A DNA stretch of 64,000 bases from an uncultured Dermabacteraceae bacterium. Its GTDB lineage: Bacteria > Actinomycetota > Actinomycetes > Actinomycetales > Dermabacteraceae. Of the stretch, positions 54,247 through 63,214 are shown one piece after another. The stretch is taken from contig CAMILZ010000005.1 in NCBI GenBank assembly GCA_946223075.1, positions 40,247 to 104,246 on the forward strand, in the 5' to 3' direction. The first letter of the stretch is position 1. Every line of letters begins with the position of its first letter. The position numbers were made by a program, and so were the translations under genes. The notes beneath the pieces were generated by a model. It did not search any database and was not told the DNA's origin. It was given only the letters and a program-made list of their open reading frames with translations.

Positions 54247-55143
54247 ATGGCTAAGAAGAATCCCGAAGGCTTCCAGCGCAGCAACAAGATGCCGTTCGGC
54301 CGCTGGTTCCTCGAAATCGGTTGGCGTCACCTCGTGGGAATCGGCGCGATGATTTTCGCGGCAATTCCGATCCTCTACGTGATTTCGGCGTCGCTCAATC
54401 CGCTCGGTACGGTGAGCTCGACCTCGGTCATCCCGACCCAGTTCAGCCTCGTGCACTTCGAGACCCTCCTGAGCGGTGCGCGGGGCAACTTCCTGCGTTG
54501 GGCCCTCAACACGATCATCGTGTGCGCGTCAGTGTCGTTCACGCAGATTTTCCTGTCGCTTCTCGCGAGCTATGCCTTTAGCCGCATGCGCTTCAAGGGC
54601 CGTCGCACCGGCCTTCTCGCGCTGCTGCTCGTCATGATGTTCCCCGCGATTCTCTCGATGATCGCGGTGTACACGATGATCGCGGACCTTGGCGAGGCGA
54701 TCCCGTTCCTCGGTCTCAATTCGCTCCCGGGCTACATCATCGTGATGCTCGGCGGCTCGCTCGGCCAGGTGTGGCTCATCAAGGGCTTCTTCGACACCGT
54801 GCCGAAGGAGCTCGACGAAGCCGCGATTATCGATGGGGCGAGCCACTGGCAGGTGTTCTGGCGCATCCTCGTGCCGACCCTTACGCCCATTCTCGCGACG
54901 ACGTTTGTGCTCTCTCTCGTGGGCGTCATGAGCGACTTCCTCCTCGGCTCAATCTTCCTCACGGACGACAGCAAGAAGACTCTCGCCGTTGGCCTGTACG
55001 GCATGCTTCAGGGCGACCGCTCGAACAACCTCGGTATCTTTGCCGCCGGCGCCGTGATGACCATGATCCCGGTGATCGCGCTCTACCAGTTCCTCCAGAA
55101 GTACATCGTTGGCGGTTCGACCGCGGGCGCTGTGAAGGGCTGA
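54247..55143 (+). CDS. malG: Maltodextrin ABC transporter permease MalG
   Basis: 298 residues with six predicted helices. The EAA loop is VPKELDEAAIIDGASHWQVFWRILVPTL. FSRMRFKGRRTGLLALLLVMMFPAILSMIAVYTMI and SLGQVWLIKGFFDT are typical of MalG. The ribosome site GTAGGAG precedes ATG 54247, and malF ends 23 bp before. No ATPase gene follows, so energy must come from an ATPase encoded elsewhere, most likely the MsiK-like protein at 14.3 kb. Confidence 0.95.
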   Translation: MAKKNPEGFQRSNKMPFGRWFLEIGWRHLVGIGAMIFAAIPILYVISASLNPLGTVSSTSVIPTQFSLVHFETLLSGARGNFLRWALNTIIVCASVSFTQIFLSLLASYAFSRMRFKGRRTGLLALLLVMMFPAILSMIAVYTMIADLGEAIPFLGLNSLPGYIIVMLGGSLGQVWLIKGFFDTVPKELDEAAIIDGASHWQVFWRILVPTLTPILATTFVLSLVGVMSDFLLGSIFLTDDSKKTLAVGLYGMLQGDRSNNLGIFAAGAVMTMIPVIALYQFLQKYIVGGSTAGAVKG

Positions 55144-55150
55144 TCACTGC

Positions 55151-57100
55151 GTGCGCTCCTCCACCGAAAACGCGGGCACTCTCCTCGCGCGCGAGCCCTT
55201 TCATGACGTCTCGCGCGCGGGGATTCCCTCCCGCTCTGCAGATCTTGGCACGTCGGTTCCACTTCGCGTGTGGGTTCCCGATTCGGTGGAGGACCCCACG
55301 GTTGTGCTCCGCCAGGTGATGGATGGGGAACCCCGGTTCGTCACGTGCACGAGGAAGGGGTCCGACGGTGCCGGGCACTGGTTTGAGGCCGAGCTTGTCG
55401 CGTGCAACCCGGTGACGAGGTATCGCTTCCTCATCTCAGGGCGCGACGGCGATGGCCCGGTTTATGAGTGGTTGACCGCGGCGGGGACCGTGGATCACGA
55501 TGTTGCCGATGCGCATGATTTCACGTATCTCGCGCGCAACTCGAAAGCTCCCGAGTGGCTTGAGGGCGCGATCGTGTATCAGGTATTTCCGGATCGCTTC
55601 GCGCGCTCTGCCTCGAGCGGAAAACTTCGCGAACACGACCTTCCCGCATGGGCGATCCCCATGGAATGGAGCGAGCCGTGCGAGGAAAACGGCGAGGTCA
55701 ACGGCCGCCAGATTTATGGGGGCGATCTGAAGGGACTCGAGGAAAGGCTCGATTACCTCAAGGATCTCGGCGTCACCGTTGTGTACATGTGCCCGATCTT
55801 TCCCGCGGGCTCCGCGCATCGCTACGATGCTTCGACGTTCGAGCACGTCGACCCGTTGCTCGGAGGCAACGACGCACTTATCTCCCTGACCAAGGCCGCC
55901 CACGAGCGTGGCATCAAAATCGTCATGGACCTCACGACGAACCACACGGGCAACACACACGAGTGGTTCGAACGCGCACAGGCTGACGCTCACAGCGAGG
56001 AAGCGGGCTTCTATTTTTTCACCGAGCACCCCAATCGCTATGACGGCTGGCTCGGAATCGATGCCCTTCCGAAACTCGACTACGACAGCGCCACGCTTCG
56101 CGCGCGCATGTATGGACGCGAGGACTCGATCGTGCGGCGCTACCTCGCACCGCCGTTCAACGTCGACGGTTGGCGGATCGACGTTGCAAACATGACGGGT
56201 CGCCACGGTGCTCAAAACCTCACGCACGAGGTCGCCCGAGAGATTCGCGAAGCCATGCGCGAAAATACGTGGCTCGTGGCCGAGCACTTCCACGATGCTT
56301 CGACCGATCTTCCGGGCGATGGCTGGGACGGCGCAATGAACTACACGGGCTTCACAAAACCCCTGTGGGCGTGGCTCAGCCCGGAAGGCTCGAACGTGAA
56401 CTGGCTCGGGCTGCCGGTAGGGGTGCCGAAGCTCCCCACACGCGCGGTACTCGCCACTCTTCGCGACTACAACGCCCAGCTCACATACGAAGCGCGCCTC
56501 CATTCACAAAACCAGCTGTGCTCGCATGACACTGCCCGCAGCCGCACCGTGTTCGGCGACCCTGATCGCCACGCCGCCGCCCTCGGCGCCCTCGTGGGCC
56601 TTCCGGGTGTTCCCACGCTCTTCGCGGGTGACGAGCTCGCCCTCGAAGGCAACAACGGCGAGCACTCGCGCACGCCCATGCCGTGGAGCGCGATCGACGG
56701 CGACACGCTTTGTGAAGAAGCCAAGCGCTGGCACGAGCTCACGTCACGCGTGTTCGCCGCTCGCACATCGTTGCGTGCCCTCCAAGCCGGGGGACTTCGC
56801 TGGCTCCACGCAGGTGAGGACTCCCTCACATTCGTGCGAACCGACAGCACACAACCGGTGCTCGTCCACCTCGCACGTGCAGCGCACGATACGATCGCAC
56901 TTCCGGCCTCGCTCGTCCTTGCGAGCCTCAGAGCGGGAAGCGCCGACGTCATACACTCCCCCGGCCTCACGGTGGAGACCTCAGGCGCGGCGGAGGGCGC
57001 TGAACCGTCGGACCAGATCATGACCCTGCGAGCCGAACGCGCAGGATTCCTGATGACCCCCTTGCGGCCCCTCGCGGAAGCGCCCACGCGCACCCCGTAG
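55151..57100 (+). CDS. GH13 alpha-glycosidase (neopullulanase/cyclomaltodextrinase-like)
   Basis: 649 residues. A ~130-residue N-terminal beta domain resembling CBM34 precedes the catalytic barrel, which starts at EGAIVYQVFPDRFARS. Conserved GH13 regions: I KIVMDLTTNHTG, II GWRIDVANMTG (nucleophile Asp), III TWLVAEHFHD (acid Glu), IV QLCSHDTAR. No signal peptide, so it acts on imported maltodextrins in the cytoplasm. A GTG start lies 7 bp after malG, so it is in the same operon. Confidence 0.91.
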   Translation: MRSSTENAGTLLAREPFHDVSRAGIPSRSADLGTSVPLRVWVPDSVEDPTVVLRQVMDGEPRFVTCTRKGSDGAGHWFEAELVACNPVTRYRFLISGRDGDGPVYEWLTAAGTVDHDVADAHDFTYLARNSKAPEWLEGAIVYQVFPDRFARSASSGKLREHDLPAWAIPMEWSEPCEENGEVNGRQIYGGDLKGLEERLDYLKDLGVTVVYMCPIFPAGSAHRYDASTFEHVDPLLGGNDALISLTKAAHERGIKIVMDLTTNHTGNTHEWFERAQADAHSEEAGFYFFTEHPNRYDGWLGIDALPKLDYDSATLRARMYGREDSIVRRYLAPPFNVDGWRIDVANMTGRHGAQNLTHEVAREIREAMRENTWLVAEHFHDASTDLPGDGWDGAMNYTGFTKPLWAWLSPEGSNVNWLGLPVGVPKLPTRAVLATLRDYNAQLTYEARLHSQNQLCSHDTARSRTVFGDPDRHAAALGALVGLPGVPTLFAGDELALEGNNGEHSRTPMPWSAIDGDTLCEEAKRWHELTSRVFAARTSLRALQAGGLRWLHAGEDSLTFVRTDSTQPVLVHLARAAHDTIALPASLVLASLRAGSADVIHSPGLTVETSGAAEGAEPSDQIMTLRAERAGFLMTPLRPLAEAPTRTP

Positions 57101-57166
57101 GCCGCCCCAGATTGTTCCCGCCCGCGCACATGCGGGCACCCCAAGAAATCCAAGGAGGACTTCCAC

Positions 57167-58795
57167 ATGGCCAACGAATGGTGGCGCGACGCCGTTGTTT
57201 ATCAGGTGTATCCGCGCTCGTTCGCTGACGCAAACGGTGACGGCATGGGCGACCTGCCCGGCATCACCGCAAAGCTCGAGTACCTCAAGGAGCTCGGCGT
57301 GGACGCGCTGTGGCTCTCCCCCTTCTACACATCCCCGCAGAAGGACGGCGGCTACGACGTCTCTGACTACACCGACGTTGATCCGCGCTTCGGCACGATC
57401 AGCGACGCCGACGACCTCATCGCCCGCGCGCACGAACTCGGCATCAAGGTCATCGTTGACATCGTCCCGAACCACTCGAGCGACCAGCACGAGCTGTTCC
57501 AGAAAGCTCTCGCCGCGAAGCCGGGCTCACCCGAGCGCGACATGTACATCTTCCGCGACGGCAAGGGCGAAAATGGCGAGCTCCCGCCGAACAACTGGCA
57601 GTCGATCTTCCACGGAAGCGCGTGGACGCGCGTCACCGAGGCCGACGGCACCCCGGGCCAGTGGTACCTCCACATTTTCGACACTTCCCAGCCCGACTGG
57701 AACTGGGAGAACCCCAAGGTCCACGAACTTTTCGAGGGCGTCCTGCGCTTCTGGATGGACCGCGGTGCCGACGGCTTCCGCGTCGATGTCGCGCACGGCA
57801 TGGTCAAGCCCGAGGGCTTCCCCGACGCCCCCGAGGTCAAGGAAACCGCGATGCTCGATACGGGCGATGACGAGGACATCCCCGTGTACTTCGACCAGGA
57901 CGGCGTGCACGAGATCTACCGCGAGTGGCGCGCGATCATGAACGAGTACGACGGCGACCGCATGATGGTTGCCGAGGCATGGGTGCCGAAGAACCGCCAG
58001 CACCTGTACGTGCGCCCCGACGAGATGCACCAGATCTTCAACTTCGGCTTCCTGCAGGCCGGCTGGAGCGTCGAGACCCTCACGTCGGCGATCATGGAGC
58101 CCCTCACGTTCGCGAACGAGGTTGGCGCCCCCACGACCTGGGTGCTCTCGAACCACGACACGATCCGCCACGCGACTCGCTACGGCTTCGACCACGGCTA
58201 CCGATTCGGCGAGGGACTTTCCCGCGAGGAGAAGCCCGACTTCGAGCTCGGCGTGCGCCGCGCCCGCGCCGCGACCGCGCTCATGCTCGCCCTGCCCGGC
58301 TCGGCCTACATCTACCAGGGTGAAGAGTTCGGCCTCCCCGAAGTTGCCGAGATTCCCGACGAGCTTCGCGAGGACCCTGCACACAAGCGCGCAGGCGTTC
58401 CCGGCCGCGACGGCTGCCGCGTGCCGCTTCCGTGGGAGAAGGATGCTCCCGCCTACGGCTACTCGCCGAGCGGCAAGGCATGGCTCCCCCAGCCCGAGAT
58501 CTTCGGTGAACTCGCCGCGGACCAGCAGGAAGGCGACGAAAACTCGACGCTCGAGATGTACCGTACCGCGCTGCGTCTTCGCCGCGAACTCGAGCTCGGC
58601 AAGGGCATGGACGTCACGATTAATGACTCGCTCGGCGAGGGGATCCTCTCGCTCACGTCGGGTCCGATCACCGTTCTCGTGAACACGACGGCTAAGGACG
58701 CGCCTCTTCCCGAGGGTGCCGAGGTTGTTTTCGCGTCGGTTCCGGACGCGAAGGACACGCTCGCCGCGAACTCGACGGTGTGGATCAAGAAGTAG
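57167..58795 (+). CDS. GH13 alpha-glucosidase (oligosaccharide type)
   Basis: 542 residues starting NEWWRDAVVYQVYPRSFADANGDGMGDLPGITAKLEYLKELGVDALWLSPFYTSPQKDGGYDVSDYTDVDPRFGT, the classic oligo-alpha-glucosidase opening. Catalytic regions: I VIVDIVPNHSS, II GFRVDVAHGM (nucleophile Asp), III MMVAEAWV (acid Glu), IV VLSNHDTIRHAT. Cytoplasmic. It would finish breaking maltooligosaccharides to glucose. AAGGAGG lies just upstream of the ATG, 66 bp after the previous gene. Confidence 0.94.
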   Translation: MANEWWRDAVVYQVYPRSFADANGDGMGDLPGITAKLEYLKELGVDALWLSPFYTSPQKDGGYDVSDYTDVDPRFGTISDADDLIARAHELGIKVIVDIVPNHSSDQHELFQKALAAKPGSPERDMYIFRDGKGENGELPPNNWQSIFHGSAWTRVTEADGTPGQWYLHIFDTSQPDWNWENPKVHELFEGVLRFWMDRGADGFRVDVAHGMVKPEGFPDAPEVKETAMLDTGDDEDIPVYFDQDGVHEIYREWRAIMNEYDGDRMMVAEAWVPKNRQHLYVRPDEMHQIFNFGFLQAGWSVETLTSAIMEPLTFANEVGAPTTWVLSNHDTIRHATRYGFDHGYRFGEGLSREEKPDFELGVRRARAATALMLALPGSAYIYQGEEFGLPEVAEIPDELREDPAHKRAGVPGRDGCRVPLPWEKDAPAYGYSPSGKAWLPQPEIFGELAADQQEGDENSTLEMYRTALRLRRELELGKGMDVTINDSLGEGILSLTSGPITVLVNTTAKDAPLPEGAEVVFASVPDAKDTLAANSTVWIKK

Positions 58796-58830
58796 TCACC
58801 GCGTGCGCCTGAAGGCGCGATGCTGAACAG

Positions 58831-58843
58831 GCAGGCGTCGGAC
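58831..58843 (+). repeat. One-mismatch copy of dispersed 13-mer
   Basis: GCAGGCGTCGGAC. Here the element forms the left arm of the terminator hairpin at 58833-58867. Confidence 0.5.
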
Positions 58844-58867
58844 CCAAATCACCCGGGTCCGGCGCCT
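58833..58867. terminator. Hairpin between the maltodextrin operon and the accessory pair
   Basis: AGGCGTCGGACCC (58833-58845) pairs with GGGTCCGGCGCCT (58855-58867), 13 bp with one G-U. A smaller hairpin, GCGCC/GGCGC, is at 58805-58818. It can serve both convergent transcripts. Confidence 0.75.
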
Positions 58868-58872
58868 CTTGA

Positions 58873-59814
58873 TCACCATCTGCTCGAATGGGCTTCGGTC
58901 GATTCCACAGACTTTCGATCCACAAAGAGATCCGAAAGGCGCTTAGAGAGCTCACGATCGGTAAGATCCTCCCTTATGAGTCCCTCTCTGCACTCTTCAT
59001 AACGGCGCCAATCGAGTGTCGAGTCAGCGTCGTCCCATAGCGCAATAAACTCGTCTTCTATCAAGTCATACAGTTGGCTAGACCGATGCAACTCATAGGT
59101 AAAGAAATCTTTTGCCGCAAGAGTCGTGAATTCGTCATCCTGATTATGCATATACGGACCGGTCACCAACGAATCGTCAATCTTATACGTATCGTTGAAA
59201 ATCGGCTTGTCTATCCCGCGAACCGAGATCTTTTCCATCACTCCCGATGCGCCTTTCCAGAGCGCCTCAAAAACGTCGAGGTAGTTCGCCGCAACTCGCT
59301 CGTTTTCTCCATACACTAGACGAAACGAAGATTGCCATGGCCCCACCACGAGCAACCGCACTTCGACCCCGTTTCGACTCACGGCTACCCTTATATCTGA
59401 AGCGAGTTCACTCGTAAGAATTAAGCGGTACCCCACACCCCAAAACCGCACCCGTGATTCCTGCAGCATATTCGACAAGAGTCGGCTTTTATCAAAGTGC
59501 AAGTTCGCAATTCCCAATCGCTCGATCCCCTCTAAGAACAGATCACTCTGATGCGATCTATACTTAACCCACGTCTCGCATATAAGAACGAGAAACGAGG
59601 CCATGACCGAGGCCGCTAACGCTAACCAAAGATTAGCCCCAAAGCCATTCTGATCTTCCTGCCCGCTGTAGGCCCACAAAGCGAAAACACTTAGAATCGC
59701 AAGAAGCACCAGCATCATCACATTGGTTTCCAGTTGATAAGCATTAATTTTGCCCATCAAGCCAAGCTTCTGCTTCTCCACCGACCAAACTCTAGTCTTT
59801 GCGCGACGCATCAC
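58873..59814 (-). CDS. Two-helix membrane protein with degenerate PLD-like domain
   Basis: 313 residues: two membrane helices (about 31-50 and 61-80), then a cytoplasmic domain. MLQESRVRFWGVGYRLILTSELASDIRVAVSRNGVEVRLLVVGPW resembles a phospholipase-D-like strand-helix pattern, and FNDTYKIDDSLVTGPYMHN (207-224) resembles an HKD segment whose His and Lys are replaced. The last ~70 residues are acidic and helical. Base and codon use is more AT-rich than in surrounding genes, suggesting transfer. It lies 7 bp after a GNAT gene on the same strand. I do not recognise a named family; a sensor or effector role is speculation. Confidence 0.68.
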   Translation of the reverse strand: MMRRAKTRVWSVEKQKLGLMGKINAYQLETNVMMLVLLAILSVFALWAYSGQEDQNGFGANLWLALAASVMASFLVLICETWVKYRSHQSDLFLEGIERLGIANLHFDKSRLLSNMLQESRVRFWGVGYRLILTSELASDIRVAVSRNGVEVRLLVVGPWQSSFRLVYGENERVAANYLDVFEALWKGASGVMEKISVRGIDKPIFNDTYKIDDSLVTGPYMHNQDDEFTTLAAKDFFTYELHRSSQLYDLIEDEFIALWDDADSTLDWRRYEECREGLIREDLTDRELSKRLSDLFVDRKSVESTEAHSSRW

Positions 59815-59821
59815 TCACACC

Positions 59822-60406
59822 CTAACCGTTAATGTTCTTTAGAAAGTACAGGGTGGAAACACCTTCCCCCCGGTCGCCTTCGATCTTTAATATGGGCTTG
59901 AAACCATTTTGATTGAGGTAGATTAGATGCGCTTCGTTCGCACTCCAAGTGCGTGTTGCCACCGGTTTACCTAGCTTGTCAGCATAGAGGTATAGCCGCG
60001 AGTAGAGCTTTCCCATTATGCCTTTTCTTCGCATCAAGGGCGAAACAAGTACGGTAGTAAGATAGACAACCTCATCACTTACACCCGATTCGGCGGGCAG
60101 TACATGATGTGGCCGCACACTCATAAACCCAACTAGTTTGGATTGAAATGAAAAGGCCAACAGGAACTCTTGAGAAAGTAAACTGTCGAAGTACTTCTTC
60201 ACCCCATCTTCACTTTGTTCACCCGAGCGAGGTTTCTGCAATTCAGTATCAACGCTCGTCAATCTCTGCGTCAAAGGGGGAACAAACTCTTGCGAACATT
60301 CCTCTAGTAGTGCGTACACCTGAGCCCGTGTCGAGTTACTCAACTGTGCGCCCGCACTAACGCGAACATCAAGGCTCAACGGCCCCGAGTTTTTTTCGAC
60401 CGACAC
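59822..60406 (-). CDS. GNAT-family acetyltransferase of the accessory pair
   Basis: 194 residues. After a variable ~75-residue N-terminus comes FLLAFSFQSKLVGFMSVRPHHV, then VVYLTTVLVSPLMRRKGIMGKLYSRLYLYADKLGKPVATRTWSANEAHLIYLNQNGF, with the acetyl-CoA loop RRKGIMG and the terminal asparagine/GF motif of GNAT enzymes. The start is GTG with GGGGAG about six bases upstream. Lower GC than its neighbours. It is co-transcribed with the membrane PLD-like gene; the substrate is unknown. Confidence 0.8.
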   Translation of the reverse strand: MSVEKNSGPLSLDVRVSAGAQLSNSTRAQVYALLEECSQEFVPPLTQRLTSVDTELQKPRSGEQSEDGVKKYFDSLLSQEFLLAFSFQSKLVGFMSVRPHHVLPAESGVSDEVVYLTTVLVSPLMRRKGIMGKLYSRLYLYADKLGKPVATRTWSANEAHLIYLNQNGFKPILKIEGDRGEGVSTLYFLKNING

Positions 60407-60524
60407 TGATACTCCCCAGGAAATAGAAACAGCTAAAACAGCGCACCCAGTATTTCCGGATATAAGCCTCCGAAGCTTCTAACCTTGCTTGCGTGCGGCA
60501 TCTCCAGTATCTCACTGACGTGCT

Positions 60525-61346
60525 TCAGACGTACAGCAATCCTGGGTAACTGAAGTTTTCGGGTGTAAATCCCATGCTTCGGCCGATCTTCTCGGCCGCT
60601 TCGCGTACGGCCGGGCACAGAGCGTCGATGCGCTCGCCCGGTGTGCGAAAGGCCGGTGCGGCGAGCAGGAGGGCTCCAACGATTCCGCCTCGGTGATCAA
60701 AAATGGGGCTCGCGATGCCGATCTCATCGTTGTTCGAGTCGCGGTCATTGACCGCGACAAGACTTTCGCGGATTTCCTCAAGCGTCTTCTCGTAGCGCTC
60801 CTCATCCCAGCCATTAGCTTCGGGCTGGGCCTCCCGGACCCCTTCGGTCTTGAGGCCGGCCTCTCCCCCGCGCCACGCATGAAAAACGCGCACGGTCGCG
60901 TGCTCGAGCGAGAGATAACGCGTGCCGATCGGGGTCACGTGGCGGATCATCTGGGTACCCTGCACCTGTTCGACCACGATCGCCTCCACGCCATCGAAAA
61001 CACACAGGGACACGGTTTCGCCAGTGTCGGCAACGAGGTCCTTCATGATCGGGTACGCGAGAGAGCGCAAATCAAGATGCGAGAGAAGGGGCCCAACGAT
61101 CGAGAGCAACCCCCAGCTCAACCGGTACTTTTTGGTCTCGGGGTTCTGGGAGACCATACGCTCAGCTTCGAGCGTGCGAAGGGTACGAGAAACACTTGAT
61201 TTGTGGAGTCCGACGGCATCGGCAATGTCGGTGACGCCGCATTCGGGCTCGTTGACGGTGAAGCAGCGAAGAATCGCTGCGACGGTCGAAATGGTGGAGT
61301 TTGAGCGCGGTGCTTGAGGCGCCCTATTTGTGGTCTCTTTCGTCAT
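60525..61346 (-). CDS. IclR-family transcriptional regulator
   Basis: 273 residues. Winged HTH STVAAILRCFTVNEPECGVTDIADAVGLHKSSVSRTLRTLEAERMVSQNPETKKYRLSWGLL, then the IclR effector domain (VADTGETVSLCVFDGVEAIVVEQVQG, IGIASPIFDHRGGIVGALLLAAP). It sits just downstream of the BCCT and creatininase genes on the same strand and probably controls them. The effector is not evident from sequence. Confidence 0.92.
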   Translation of the reverse strand: MTKETTNRAPQAPRSNSTISTVAAILRCFTVNEPECGVTDIADAVGLHKSSVSRTLRTLEAERMVSQNPETKKYRLSWGLLSIVGPLLSHLDLRSLAYPIMKDLVADTGETVSLCVFDGVEAIVVEQVQGTQMIRHVTPIGTRYLSLEHATVRVFHAWRGGEAGLKTEGVREAQPEANGWDEERYEKTLEEIRESLVAVNDRDSNNDEIGIASPIFDHRGGIVGALLLAAPAFRTPGERIDALCPAVREAAEKIGRSMGFTPENFSYPGLLYV

Positions 61347-61374
61347 GACGGCTCCATGCTAATCACCACGCGTG

Positions 61375-61399
61375 GGGCCCCCGCACAAAGCGGGGGCCC
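61375..61399 (-). terminator. GC-rich hairpin after BCCT gene
   Basis: GGGCCCCCGC (61375-61384) pairs with GCGGGGGCCC (61390-61399) around ACAAA. It lies between the BCCT stop and the IclR start. There is no T-run, so it could attenuate rather than fully stop transcription. Confidence 0.6.
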
Positions 61400-61421
61400 T
61401 TCGCCGATACTGTGACGAGCG

Positions 61422-63176
61422 TTATTCTTTCTCGGGAAGGCCCGGAATGTTATCGGGGATCTCTTCTGGCGGAAGCGGAAGACCGTGTTCGTCGACCGTG
61501 AAGTCCTCCGGTCGAACCTCGGGGTCATTCACCTCGCGCTCGAGAAGACGCGTTTCGCGGTCGCGATGACGCAGGCGCCTGAACAGGTTAATGATCATGA
61601 GCAGCACGACGAACGAGAACGGGAAGGCGCCGATGATCGTGCCGGTTTGGACCGTATCCACAACCGAATCGGAGCCGAGAGAGAGGAGCACGATCGCGAC
61701 GACGGCGATCGACACGACGAGCACGACCCTGAAGGCACTGCTTGCCTTCTTTGGCGCATTCACGAACTCGGCGAGCGCATACGTGCCGGAATCGAGCGAC
61801 GTTACGTAGTAGGTGCCCACGAGAACGGTCGCCACGATGATGAGGATCGTGCCGATGTAGGGGATCATGCCGAGCATCTCGAAGAGGCCCGCGGCGTTAT
61901 CGATACCCACGGCTTTCGTGACGGCACCGCCGCTCTTTTCGTCGTAGAACATGCCTGCCGAGGCAATGATGCCCACCCAGATCATGACGATGATCGAGGG
62001 CACGATCGTGACACCAACGACAAATTCGCGGATTGTGCGCCCGCGAGAGATACGCGCGATGAAGCCCGCGACGAAGGGGCTGAACGCGATCACCCAGCAC
62101 CAGATGAACACGGTCCACCAACCGTTCCAGCTGTCTTGCCAGTTACTAATCGGAGTCATCGTGAGCTCGGGCGCCGTAAAGAAGCTCATGGACAGGAAAT
62201 TGCTGACGAAGCTTCCCGACGTCTGCACGAGATTCGAGAGGATGTAAACCGTGGGGCCGAAAAGAAGCACACCGAGCACGAGAACAACCGAGAGGATCGT
62301 GTTGAGCTCGGAGATGCGTTTCATGCCCTTATCGACCCCCATGAAAGCCGAGAAGGCGGCGAACACCGCGAACACGGCGATGACGACGAGCCACACCGTG
62401 TTCCCGCTTTCGAGGCTCGTGAGCGAGCTGAGGCCCGAGGAGAACTGGATGGCGGCGAACGAGAAGCTCGTGGCGAGACCGAGAACGGTCGCGACGATCG
62501 CGAGCATCTCGATAACGACACCCGCGGGGCGCTGGGCCGGCTTAGGAAGAATGTCGACGGTCGCTTCCCTGAAGGTGAGGGTCTTGCCAAGGTTGTGGTG
62601 TGAATACGCGAGACACGCGGCAATACCGCCGTAGATCGCCCACGCCGTGAAGCCCCAGTGGAAGTACGTCCACACGATGCCGCCCTCGCCCGGGTTGCCC
62701 GTGATCGGGAGGATCGCCGAATCCTCTTTCATCATGATGGGCTGCGCGAGCGACCAGAAGATGAGGCCGATGCCCTGACCGCATGCAAAGAGCATCGAGT
62801 ACCACGCGAAAGCCGAATGTTCGGGCTTCGCCTTCGGGCCGCCGAGGCGTACCTTGCCGAGTTTCGAGAAGGTCAGCCACACGCACAGTGCGACCGCGAG
62901 CACTGAGTAGGCGACGAAGTACCAGGTCCACCCCGCCGTGATTTGCGTGCGCAGCCCGTCGATGACTTTCGCGGTGCCGCCCGGATTCACGACGACCGCG
63001 ATCACGACGCACACGATCAAGATGGGAGGAAGCGCCTTGATGATGAGCGAATCGATCGGGGGAATGATCGAGCCTCGGAAGCGAGGCAGCTGCACCTCGG
63101 TGGTCTGCGTGCTCGGTTCGTCGAGCTTATGCTCGGGCCCTGCCTGATCCGGTTCGGGCTTTTTCGGTCGGGGCAT
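61422..63176 (-). CDS. BCCT-family transporter
   Basis: 584 residues with 12 predicted helices and charged cytoplasmic ends. VWTYFHWGFTAWAIYGGIAACLAYSHH and WTVFIWCWVIAFSPFVAGFIARISRGRTIREFVVGVTIVPS are the hallmark BCCT segments. The family moves quaternary or trimethyl amines such as betaine, choline and carnitine. Placed next to creatininase, this one may import creatinine, creatine or sarcosine (inference). AAGGAT lies upstream of ATG 63176. Confidence 0.94.
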   Translation of the reverse strand: MPRPKKPEPDQAGPEHKLDEPSTQTTEVQLPRFRGSIIPPIDSLIIKALPPILIVCVVIAVVVNPGGTAKVIDGLRTQITAGWTWYFVAYSVLAVALCVWLTFSKLGKVRLGGPKAKPEHSAFAWYSMLFACGQGIGLIFWSLAQPIMMKEDSAILPITGNPGEGGIVWTYFHWGFTAWAIYGGIAACLAYSHHNLGKTLTFREATVDILPKPAQRPAGVVIEMLAIVATVLGLATSFSFAAIQFSSGLSSLTSLESGNTVWLVVIAVFAVFAAFSAFMGVDKGMKRISELNTILSVVLVLGVLLFGPTVYILSNLVQTSGSFVSNFLSMSFFTAPELTMTPISNWQDSWNGWWTVFIWCWVIAFSPFVAGFIARISRGRTIREFVVGVTIVPSIIVMIWVGIIASAGMFYDEKSGGAVTKAVGIDNAAGLFEMLGMIPYIGTILIIVATVLVGTYYVTSLDSGTYALAEFVNAPKKASSAFRVVLVVSIAVVAIVLLSLGSDSVVDTVQTGTIIGAFPFSFVVLLMIINLFRRLRHRDRETRLLEREVNDPEVRPEDFTVDEHGLPLPPEEIPDNIPGLPEKE

Positions 63177-63214
63177 AGTTCTATCCTTCGTTGAGGGCGG
63201 GCGCTTGCGTGCCC

